Source: Rhodohalobacter sulfatireducens
GTDB taxonomy: Bacteria; Bacteroidota; Rhodothermia; Balneolales; Balneolaceae
Assembly (NCBI RefSeq): GCF_022012475.1
Contig: NZ_JAKLWS010000007.1
Coordinates: 62,001-126,000 of the forward strand
Length of the DNA: 64,000 bases
Direction: 5' to 3'
A program made the translations under genes and the position numbers. Within the stretch, counting starts at the first letter, position 1, and each line of letters begins with the position of its first letter. The notes beneath the pieces were generated by a model that saw nothing but the letters and a program-made list of their open reading frames with translations, searched no databases and was not told the origin of the DNA. Positions 37,407 through 44,885 of the stretch are shown here, in pieces.

Positions 37407-38063
37407 TTACTCGTTGTAAAGGTCACTAAAGATCGTGAATGTTTTTTGTGATCCATCCTCAAAATGGATTTCATACCCAACAAGGCCAAAACGGTGGTTC
37501 GCAATATATTTTATTTTAGAAATATCGGGCATGGTTTGGCCTGTCTCCTCTACCTGAACAGTTTTGATCATAAAAAATGCCCACGAATAATCATCATCAG
37601 TTGACTTGTGAGTGACTTTCCGGACCAGGTCTGAACTGCTTCTTTTGAGTGTATAGGTATCCCCTTTTTTAGCTCCATAGTCTACCATGGTAAATGGTTT
37701 GCCATCTTTGGTATAACTTTGGATTCCATTACTTGTAATTCGGAATTTTTTAGAACCACTGACTTGATTCCCATTTACTTCAAGAAAGCTTAATTGTTCA
37801 GCCATATCCAGCAATACGGGATCAGTTATGGTCGCTGTAAGTTCTATAGTTGAAACTGATCCGTCACTTTGTGTGACCTCAATAACCTCATCCGACATTC
37901 CGGGAATGCTAAATGTATTGCCAACAGATCCCATGGGTGTGGGATCTCCCCCTATGGGTTCGGTAGCAGACTTAGAATCATCCCCGAAAATATCACAGGA
38001 TGTTAACCCGGCCATCAATAAAACTGCCAGTACAAATAGAAAATTACTCCTTGTTTTCATCAT
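37407..38063 (-). CDS. Lipoprotein of an IGGDPTPMG family, paralogue 1
   Basis: The 218-residue product has a lipobox LTSC (Cys23), then the shared signature IGGDPTPMGSVGNTFSIPG, and ends FEDGSQKTFTIFSDLYNE. It is a full-length paralogue of the protein at 39434-40102, with matched blocks AKKGDTYTL, FFMIKTVQVEETG and ANHRFGLVGYEIHFEDGS. I do not recognise the family. The start overlaps the upstream small gene as TAATG (38061-38065), suggesting translational coupling. A short hairpin (CCTTTAC/GTAAAGG) covers its stop codon. Confidence 0.82.
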   Translation of the reverse strand: MMKTRSNFLFVLAVLLMAGLTSCDIFGDDSKSATEPIGGDPTPMGSVGNTFSIPGMSDEVIEVTQSDGSVSTIELTATITDPVLLDMAEQLSFLEVNGNQVSGSKKFRITSNGIQSYTKDGKPFTMVDYGAKKGDTYTLKRSSSDLVRKVTHKSTDDDYSWAFFMIKTVQVEETGQTMPDISKIKYIANHRFGLVGYEIHFEDGSQKTFTIFSDLYNE

Positions 38064-38395
38064 TACTCCGATTTATGAATATTAATATTCAACTTTTTAC
38101 TTGATAAGACATCTACAATTTTTCCGCGTAGTTGAACGAGAAGAGCACTTATTGAAAGAGCAAGATTGGGTTTAATAAGATTGAAAGGTACTATTTTATA
38201 GTCTCTATCAACCGATCGAAATCTTGTCGTTGTAAACAGTTTGGCAGGATTAGTAACGTTTGATTGGATGCTTCTTACCTCAAAAATTTTAAGATGAGAT
38301 ACTCCAAAAACGCGAAAAAATAGAGAGGCAAAAACAAATCCCGCTAGATTTGACAAGAGAAACAATTCATAGTATGAATCAACATTTTGCAGCAT
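38063..38395 (-). CDS. Small protein upstream of lipoprotein paralogue 1, one or two membrane segments
   Basis: A 110-residue frame whose stop overlaps the lipoprotein start (TAATG). It has a hydrophobic segment LFLLSNLAGFVFASLFFRVF near residues 11-30 and a more polar rest. Its counterpart before the second lipoprotein (40115-40600) is a larger four-helix protein; similar placement suggests a duplicated gene pair, with this copy shortened or diverged. I have only the overlap and hydrophobicity as support. Confidence 0.45.
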   Translation of the reverse strand: MLQNVDSYYELFLLSNLAGFVFASLFFRVFGVSHLKIFEVRSIQSNVTNPAKLFTTTRFRSVDRDYKIVPFNLIKPNLALSISALLVQLRGKIVDVLSSKKLNINIHKSE

Positions 38396-38590
38396 CTCTT
38401 CTCACCACATTTCTTTACTAAAAATACGTAAATGCTATTTTAACTGCTTGTACATTTAATCATTCTGCAAAAAAAAGGTCTTAGTTTATTATTGGAGTGT
38501 TAAGTAAATTTAAATAGATCAGCTCCTTCAATTGTTGATCAAAGTTTTATCACAGAAAGGCGTGATTTTAAAAAAGAGAGAGATTTATTC

Positions 38591-39208
38591 ATGGATAAAT
38601 TAGGTCAGGAGTCATTCAATCTACGAGTAAAGAATTTAGATATATTTTGGAGCTTAAATCTATTCCTCTTCCTTTGGATGTGTCAGTTTGCTTATGTTGG
38701 CAGGTTTGTTGAATACCGTGGTGAAGGTAATCTACACGAATTTTTCGTATATGCACTTCTGATAATCATTGCATTGGGATTTGGCTGGAAATATTTCAGG
38801 CAGTTTCAAGTGCCTTCCTATATTCTGGTCCTGGTGCAAGTTGGTATTCTTATTCATTTTTCAGGCGGCCTCTTAGAAGCGGGAGGAGAGCGCTTGTACG
38901 ACAATACAATATTTGGTATTCGCTTTGACAAATATGTGCACTTGGTTAATGCCTTTATCGCTGCAATCATTATTAATTACATCCTGTTTCTGTTTGATGT
39001 TCAAGTTCCCCGCTTCAAATATCTTTTTGTGATATTTATTGTCTTGGGTCTCGGGGCCATCATAGAAATCATAGAGTACCTTGTGATGCTAACGGTACCC
39101 GGAAATGGAGTAGGAGACTATCACAACAACATGCAGGATCTGCTTGCCAACCTGGTTGGTTGCTTACTCTTCTTTGTCCTACTTAAATTTAAAAATAGAA
39201 GCTCTTGA
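38591..39208 (+). CDS. VanZ/DUF2238-like membrane protein
   Basis: The 205-residue product has about six membrane helices and the polar in-membrane positions of this group: FDKYVHLVNAF, IIEIIEYLVM and DLLANLVGCLLF. These Asp/His/Glu/Asn residues are conserved in VanZ-like and YjdF (DUF2238) proteins; the activity is unknown. The gene lies on the opposite strand between the two lipoprotein units. A strong terminator follows. Confidence 0.72.
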   Translation: MDKLGQESFNLRVKNLDIFWSLNLFLFLWMCQFAYVGRFVEYRGEGNLHEFFVYALLIIIALGFGWKYFRQFQVPSYILVLVQVGILIHFSGGLLEAGGERLYDNTIFGIRFDKYVHLVNAFIAAIIINYILFLFDVQVPRFKYLFVIFIVLGLGAIIEIIEYLVMLTVPGNGVGDYHNNMQDLLANLVGCLLFFVLLKFKNRSS

Positions 39209-39388
39209 TAAGTAATAATTGCAAATATCTCTAGTTTTTTCGGTTGGGCAAAAGAGTAAATTAACCTAGGAAACATCCTTCATGTTATAAGTAATATTAT
39301 GACATTACTATGCATTCAATTTTATTTGGATTACCCTGAATGCTTTCGAATTGGAGAATGGAGCAGATGTTTGGAACTACTAAAAAAT

Positions 39389-39416
39389 AAAGGAGGCTTT
39401 TAAAAAAGCCTCCTTT
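39389..39416. terminator. Bidirectional terminator
   Basis: AAAGGAGGCTTTT pairs with AAAAGCCTCCTTT around a very short loop. The A-run before and T-run after make it usable by both the plus-strand gene ending at 39208 and the minus-strand lipoprotein ending at 39434. Confidence 0.85.
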
Positions 39417-39433
39417 AAATTGAACTTATTATT

Positions 39434-40102
39434 TTACTCGTTGTACTGATCACTGTACACGTATGCATATTTAACAGATCCATCTTCGAAGTGTACGTCG
39501 AAGCCCACGATTCCAAACCTGTGATTCGCATAATAAACGATTTTTGAAACACCGGGAATACCTCTGCCTGTTTCTTCAATCTGGATGGTTTTGATCATCA
39601 TAAAGCCCCACATAAAATCATCCTCATTAGAAACATTCATCACTTTCCTGGTAATCGTTTGACCATACTTATTCGCTTTATATGTATCTCCTTTTTTAGC
39701 ATCATAGTTAACAACTGTATGAAGGTCTCCATCTTCATAAACCTGTTGAATGCCTTTCGATGTAATTCTTGCCTGCTTGGTAACGGAAACAACATCTCCA
39801 TTTACCTCCAGATATGGCACAGCTTCTGCCATCGTTAAATATGTTTCATCAGTAACTTTTGCCGAGGCACGGATTGTTGAAATTCCATCTTCACTTGCGG
39901 TAATTTCAACCTCACGATTTTCTACTCCCGGAAAAGCCGGTACATCAAATGAGTTTCCCACCGCTCCCATAGGAGTTGGATCTCCTCCAATTGCTTTTTT
40001 ATCTGATGATCCGGAATCACTATCAAGTATTCCGCATGAACTTATCAAACTTACTGCCAGCAAGACTCCAATGATTCGTTGAATATATTTTCTGACTTTC
40101 AT
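39434..40102 (-). CDS. Lipoprotein of an IGGDPTPMG family, paralogue 2
   Basis: The 222-residue product has a lipobox ISSC (Cys23), the signature IGGDPTPMGAVGNSFDVPA and the ending FEDGSVKYAYVYSDQYNE. Conserved blocks with paralogue 1 include DAKKGDTYKA, FMMIKTIQIEETG and ANHRFGIVGFDVHFEDGS. Only the mature part is conserved; the first 20 residues after the Cys vary, as expected for a tether. A small membrane protein gene lies 12 bp upstream, paralleling the first copy. Confidence 0.85.
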   Translation of the reverse strand: MKVRKYIQRIIGVLLAVSLISSCGILDSDSGSSDKKAIGGDPTPMGAVGNSFDVPAFPGVENREVEITASEDGISTIRASAKVTDETYLTMAEAVPYLEVNGDVVSVTKQARITSKGIQQVYEDGDLHTVVNYDAKKGDTYKANKYGQTITRKVMNVSNEDDFMWGFMMIKTIQIEETGRGIPGVSKIVYYANHRFGIVGFDVHFEDGSVKYAYVYSDQYNE

Positions 40103-40114
40103 AATAACCCTCCT

Positions 40115-40600
40115 TCATTGACTTGATTTTATTTTTGAGTATCTGATTAAATAGATTTTAAAACTGATAATGGAGATCAGTAGAAATAGAATGAAGGAGA
40201 GTGAGATGAGAATAAAAACCGGCCATCCAAATACAGTTATATAAAAAATGATGATGAATGCAGATGTTAAATAAACGGACAGAAATAAAGATTTGATCCG
40301 CAAAATTAGTGTCTCCTCATTTTCCTCTTTTTCTCTTGAAAAAAGAATGAATAACAACCCCAATACAGCAAAAATTACAGCAATTTCATCGAGTGCATTT
40401 GTTTGGGCTAGTACAAACCAGCGTGTTTCAGCATATGATGTAAGGATGGCAAAAACGGGAACTTCAAACAGTGCCGGCCGACCTCCCCAAAAATAGAGAT
40501 ATGCGGCTCCGAAACTACATAAAATCATAATATAACCGGCAAGCCTGAATCGAAAAGGCAGGAGAGGTAAAGAGCTATATGATCCTAGGCCCCGAGCCAT
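40115..40600 (-). CDS. Four-helix membrane protein upstream of lipoprotein paralogue 2
   Basis: I start at the ATG at 40600 (MARGLGSYSSLPLLPFRFR); the frame continues 12 codons to a TTG that is less likely. The 161-residue product has hydrophobic segments GYIMILCSFGAAYLYFWG, DEIAVIFAVLGLLFILF, VYLTSAFIIIFYITVFG and ILISLSFILFLLISII. No family is recognised. The 12-bp spacing to the lipoprotein gene implies an operon; the two may form an envelope complex. Confidence 0.62.
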   Translation of the reverse strand: MARGLGSYSSLPLLPFRFRLAGYIMILCSFGAAYLYFWGGRPALFEVPVFAILTSYAETRWFVLAQTNALDEIAVIFAVLGLLFILFSREKEENEETLILRIKSLFLSVYLTSAFIIIFYITVFGWPVFILISLSFILFLLISIISFKIYLIRYSKIKSSQ

Positions 40601-40911
40601 AATTCTCACCACTTTCTTACCTATAAAAGTAAACAAGATAGAAGTGAAATGCTCGTATCAATAAGGAATTCTTGTAGGAATTTTCGGCACATCAACCCGT
40701 CAAGAGTTTCAAAACCTGGATGGGTTGAGGAAAAATTTTCGGCAGAAAACACAGCGTTATAACGATAAGATTTTTAGCTGCGCTCAGTAGTTACCTGGAT
40801 ACCGTTCTTTAAACACTGCATTTTCCTTGCAGGTTATGCATTCTTGCCAACCGCATCTTTTTATCTCATGTTTTTTGAGTCTCTCGTCAACAAAAAAAGT
40901 GCAATGTTTCT
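40601..40911. repeat. Intergenic region with an imperfect hairpin
   Basis: No gene is seen in this 311-bp gap. AACCCGTCAAGAGTTT at 40694-40709 pairs with AAACCTGGATGGGTT at 40712-40726 with three mismatches, a hairpin with a short loop. It may be another REP-like unit. Confidence 0.45.
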
Positions 40912-42291
40912 TTAATCTCCGTTCCTCTTCAAATACTGCCAGGCAATAGCAAGCAACATCAAGTATCCGATGAGGGCAAAAAGGACCATCCAGAAGCCTT
41001 CGGTGGGATCATCGAAATAGTGGACGGGTGCATTGATCAGCAGTAGCAGAGGAAAGCCGAAAACCAAAGCCAGGCCGCTTCCATACACAAGGTTGTAACT
41101 GGCGGGAGATTTCATTCCGGAATCCACAATTCGTAACAGAACCAGTGCCGATTGAAGCGTTCCCGTCATATTCCCAAAGATGGTTGCAAAACGTTCGAAC
41201 TCAAACTGCTTAAAAGCATCACGCGTCATATATTGAATAACCCCCCACGTGGCGATAGTAACAAGAACTGAGATTGCTAATAACGGTAACCAGTACTGCA
41301 CGACAACAACCATACTTATAGCCGCTACCGACGCCACAATCATAAAGTCCATAAAAAGATTGGAGCAGCGTGTCATTGTGGTATCATCAATTACACGGCT
41401 GGCTTTTGTGGTATCCATAATTTTTCTCACAAAAAGCGCAACGATTGCCGCGATTATAAAATGGAATGACCAAAGCGTTGTAACCTCGTTCTCAGCCCCA
41501 ACAGAGATCAGGCCCCACTCCATCAGGGTTACCACCAGGTAAGTTAGGATAAACGTAAACCCAATCAACCCTATATGAAATGAGAACGACTCAATGTTTT
41601 CCGGCGAGGTGGTGATTTTCTCATCCTCATTTGCTTTCGGTTCGTCCAGAATTCCTTTTTTTACTTCATCGGGCAACTCATCGTCTGTCTTGATGTAGGT
41701 TGCCCACCCTTTTTTAATGCCTCTCCGAACCAGCCAAATTCCGAAGGTATAAGCAACAAGAAATCCAAAGGCTGAAAAAGTAAGTCCAACAATTCCCCCG
41801 CTTTCAAAACCAAACTGTTCCCAATTTGTGCCGATGGTATAAGCGATACCCGGGTTCATGCCAAATGCCAATGGTGGCAGAAGACCTATTCCGGCAAACA
41901 GATCGGGGATAAAGGTATAGATCAACAAAAAGGCAATTAATAAACCGATAATTGCCTGAACAAGGTACACCGAGATAAAGATCAGTCCGAATCGTACAGA
42001 AGAAAGTCCCATTTTACTTTTTGGTGCCCGCAAACTTAACGCAATAAACAGAAGTGCCAAAAGGTGATAGACATATGTCCCCAACCGATCGGATGTGAGA
42101 TCGATCCATCCAAGCACGTTAGCCCCCAAAATCAATCCAAGAGTTCCCGCTAAAAGGTTGGCAGGAATGAGGTATTTCTGGAGGATGCTCACCCTGCTTC
42201 TGAGGTAGGTAGCAATAACCAGGAGAACGCCCATCCAGGCAAAATCGAGGAAAAAATTACCGGCAGTTATGTCGAGTGTCCACGAGCTCAT
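40912..42291 (-). CDS. Sodium/glutamate symporter (GltS)-like transporter
   Basis: The 459-residue product has two sets of helices and the GltS-like motifs LIPANLLAGTLGLILG and FGMNPGIAYTIGTNWEQFGFESGGIVGLTFSAFGF, with a cytoplasmic acidic linker (about 200-235) between the halves. The family takes up glutamate with sodium. The sequence is longer and more divergent than E. coli GltS, so the substrate is not certain. It begins 1 bp after the stop of the acyltransferase gene and is the second gene of that unit. Confidence 0.85.
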   Translation of the reverse strand: MSSWTLDITAGNFFLDFAWMGVLLVIATYLRSRVSILQKYLIPANLLAGTLGLILGANVLGWIDLTSDRLGTYVYHLLALLFIALSLRAPKSKMGLSSVRFGLIFISVYLVQAIIGLLIAFLLIYTFIPDLFAGIGLLPPLAFGMNPGIAYTIGTNWEQFGFESGGIVGLTFSAFGFLVAYTFGIWLVRRGIKKGWATYIKTDDELPDEVKKGILDEPKANEDEKITTSPENIESFSFHIGLIGFTFILTYLVVTLMEWGLISVGAENEVTTLWSFHFIIAAIVALFVRKIMDTTKASRVIDDTTMTRCSNLFMDFMIVASVAAISMVVVVQYWLPLLAISVLVTIATWGVIQYMTRDAFKQFEFERFATIFGNMTGTLQSALVLLRIVDSGMKSPASYNLVYGSGLALVFGFPLLLLINAPVHYFDDPTEGFWMVLFALIGYLMLLAIAWQYLKRNGD

Positions 42292-42292
42292 G

Positions 42293-43492
42293 TCAGAGCG
42301 AATTTACAGGATTTTCTCCATCTTTCAACCTGTTTATGTAGAGCTGCCATTGAAGTGCGCTCTGCCCTTCCAAATTAATCTGTATAATCTGATCGGAACT
42401 AGTGACTGTCAATTTGTGGTTTTGCTCAACAGAAGTGTAGTTTATTTGGTCCAGTGTCAGGTCAAATTTTTGTGAACCAACTGAGGCCTTTAATCCATCA
42501 ACATTCAGCTGAACCAACCCCCGGTCAATAGGTTGAAGGCGTTGTAATTCATCTACTTTATTCACCTGGCTGCCATTTTTTTGAAGAAGAATTTTTTCGG
42601 CCGGTTCATCATATACCATCGGCATCGCGTTTATTTTATCGTACAGATCGATGATGGAAACCACTGAACCGTCAGGGGCAATTAACCTGGATGCCGTGTT
42701 CATTCGATAATGAAAATCAGATGTTCGGCTGAATACTTGCTCTCCGTCGGGAGAAAATACGGCTCCACTTACTCCTGTATCCGGGCAACGATAGAGAAAA
42801 CGGTAAATACCCGAGGCGGGTTTACTGCATTTTTTCGGCATCGCCTCTTGGGGAGGATTATACTCGTCAAACGTGATTAGTTCACGGCAGTGATCAGCAA
42901 ACGTCTCGTAATCATCAAAATCGGAGGCGTGTACGGGATCGAGGTACCGCATCTCAACACTTCCTCTTCGTAACTTATCTGCCCAGCGCGGCCATCCCAA
43001 ATAGGATCCGTGAATTTGTACCGGGTGAACCGGAATACGCATTTTCCAAAAAAGCTTAAGTGTGGTTTCTATCAGCGGTTTCGGTTTCCCATCCCATCGA
43101 CGGCCGCCTTCCGGAAAAATGACGATCATCCGCCTTTGATCGATCATCTTCATCACTTTGCGAATGATCCCCGGCTCAGGTACATACTTACTGGTCGGCA
43201 CTATGCCAATCCCATCCATAAAAATTCTGGGAATGGTTTTGTGAAACTGGTCGCGTGTCATCACCCCTGCTGTGGGTTCCTGTGTCATCCCAACATTGAT
43301 CATAAACGGATCAAAGTAGTTGGCGTGATTTCCGTAGACGAAACACGGACCGGTCATCGGCATATTTTCCGGATTGGTTATTCGCGGACTGAACACGAGC
43401 CGGGTAGCCGGTATCAATGTCTTCCTGAGAAATGAGAATGCTTTATCTGAGAAGCCCCGTTCATTTTTTTCGAAAGTAAAATCGTCGAGCAT
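42293..43492 (-). CDS. PlsC-like acyltransferase with a C-terminal extension
   Basis: The 399-residue product has the glycerophosphate acyltransferase boxes YGNHANYFDPFM (HxxxxD), GIGIVPTSKY and VIFPEGGRRWDG (FPEGxR). The domain ends near residue 215. The remaining 180 residues, including SPDGEQVFSRTSDFHYR and VQLNVDGLKASVGSQKFDLTL, form a beta-rich extension that I do not recognise. The catalytic part should make phosphatidic acid or acylate a related lipid at the inner membrane. Pairing with a transporter gene is unusual. Confidence 0.85.
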   Translation of the reverse strand: MLDDFTFEKNERGFSDKAFSFLRKTLIPATRLVFSPRITNPENMPMTGPCFVYGNHANYFDPFMINVGMTQEPTAGVMTRDQFHKTIPRIFMDGIGIVPTSKYVPEPGIIRKVMKMIDQRRMIVIFPEGGRRWDGKPKPLIETTLKLFWKMRIPVHPVQIHGSYLGWPRWADKLRRGSVEMRYLDPVHASDFDDYETFADHCRELITFDEYNPPQEAMPKKCSKPASGIYRFLYRCPDTGVSGAVFSPDGEQVFSRTSDFHYRMNTASRLIAPDGSVVSIIDLYDKINAMPMVYDEPAEKILLQKNGSQVNKVDELQRLQPIDRGLVQLNVDGLKASVGSQKFDLTLDQINYTSVEQNHKLTVTSSDQIIQINLEGQSALQWQLYINRLKDGENPVNSL

Positions 43493-43643
43493 TCGCTATA
43501 GCAGAGTTTTTCTGAGATTAATCCTGTTGCAGATGATTCATGCGATGAAAGGTAGTGAAAAAGTTGGAGAGAAGTGGCACAGGACTAATTCAAAGCACCA
43601 AATTGCATCTACCAAACTCTTACCAAATTCTTGGGTAGTAGGC

Positions 43644-43690
43644 AGTTGACAGTAGGCAAAGCGACTTTTGCCTATTGCCTACTGTCAACT
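43644..43690. repeat. 16-bp perfect inverted repeat
   Basis: AGTTGACAGTAGGCAA (43644-43659) is matched exactly by TTGCCTACTGTCAACT (43675-43690), with a 15-base loop and a T-run after the plus-strand arm. An extra AGTAGGCA copy at 43637-43644 precedes the left arm. There is no plus-strand gene to terminate, so it is better read as an intergenic repeat. Confidence 0.7.
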
Positions 43691-43735
43691 TTTTAAACAA
43701 AAGTACGGCATTTGCCGTCTCCCGTTTCACACTTT

Positions 43736-44866
43736 CTACTCCATATCCGGATATGGATCGATCGTCTCAATACTTCCATCCGGGTTGTGAGTCATCTCTG
43801 CCATTTTGATGTTTCGGAGGTGTGTTTGACCGCCGGAGAGTTCGGTATCATGGTAGAAGAGATACCACTGGCCTTCGAATTCAGCAATAGAGTGATGATT
43901 TGTCCAACCAATGACCGGTTCCAGAATCACGCCTTGATAGGTGAAAGGGCCATACGGACTATCACCGGTTGCATACACGATTTTGTGTGTATCGCCAGTA
44001 GAGTATGAAAAGTAGTAGGTGTCATTATATTTATGCACCCAGGCAGCCTCAAAGAATCGGCGGTCATTATCTCCGGCTGTGATAGGATCTCCGTTTTGAT
44101 CCAAAAGCATCACCTCTCTGGGCTCTTCAGCGAAACTCAGCATATCGTCGCTCATGCGGGCAATTCTTGGCATAATGGCGGGTTCATCATCCGCTGGATA
44201 AACATCTTCTTCAACATACTCGCCGGTTTCCCAACGCTGAAGCTGACCTCCCCAGATACCACCAAAATACATGTAATACTCTCCATCTGTGTCTTTGTAT
44301 ACAGCCGGATCCATGCTGTAGCTTCCTTCAATAGGCTCGGGCTGTGGATCAAACGGACCTGTTGGCGAATCTGATGTAGCAGCCCCGATATAAAATACTC
44401 CATTTTCGTCCTTTGCCGGGAAATAAAAGTAATACGTATCTCCTTTTCGATTGGCGTCGGGAGCCCACATCTGGCGATCTGCCCACGGCACATCATCCAC
44501 GTGTAGTGCCAATCCATGATCGGTCACTTCACCGCCCACGGTTTCCATCGAGAACACATGATAATCTTGCATATCAAAATGGCTGCCCAGGTCATCCTGT
44601 GGAATTCCGGATTCATAATCATGGGATGGATAGATATAAAGTGTTCCATCGAACACATGGGCAGATGGATCAGCTGTATACATATGATTAACCAACGGTT
44701 CGGAAATAGCATTTAAGGTATCACTCATGACCGATGTCAGAACGGTATCTTGTTCAGCAGATGAATCTGACATTCCATTTTCATTACCAGACTCTGCCTG
44801 GCAGCCGCTGAGCAAAATCCCAGCAACTACAAATAATAATGACTTTGTTTTTAAATAATTACACAT
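43736..44866 (-). CDS. Glycoside hydrolase family 43-like lipoprotein
   Basis: The 376-residue product has a lipobox LSGC (Cys22), an acidic linker and a five-bladed propeller: YTADPSAHVFDGTLYIYPSHD holds the base Asp, SYSMDPAVYKDTDGEYYMYFGG the pKa-modulating Asp, and RRFFEAAWVHKYNDTYYFSYS the acid Glu. GH43 enzymes act on arabinan, xylan and related glycans. The lack of a second domain suggests a small oligosaccharide substrate. The gene is 19 bp downstream of the metalloprotease gene. Confidence 0.92.
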   Translation of the reverse strand: MCNYLKTKSLLFVVAGILLSGCQAESGNENGMSDSSAEQDTVLTSVMSDTLNAISEPLVNHMYTADPSAHVFDGTLYIYPSHDYESGIPQDDLGSHFDMQDYHVFSMETVGGEVTDHGLALHVDDVPWADRQMWAPDANRKGDTYYFYFPAKDENGVFYIGAATSDSPTGPFDPQPEPIEGSYSMDPAVYKDTDGEYYMYFGGIWGGQLQRWETGEYVEEDVYPADDEPAIMPRIARMSDDMLSFAEEPREVMLLDQNGDPITAGDNDRRFFEAAWVHKYNDTYYFSYSTGDTHKIVYATGDSPYGPFTYQGVILEPVIGWTNHHSIAEFEGQWYLFYHDTELSGGQTHLRNIKMAEMTHNPDGSIETIDPYPDME

Positions 44867-44885
44867 AGTATTTTCTATTATTTAT

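Noticed and set aside
37404-37422. Short hairpin over the stop codon of lipoprotein paralogue 1 as a terminator
   Set aside because: Only a 7-bp stem without a T-run, and it overlaps coding sequence conserved with the paralogue.
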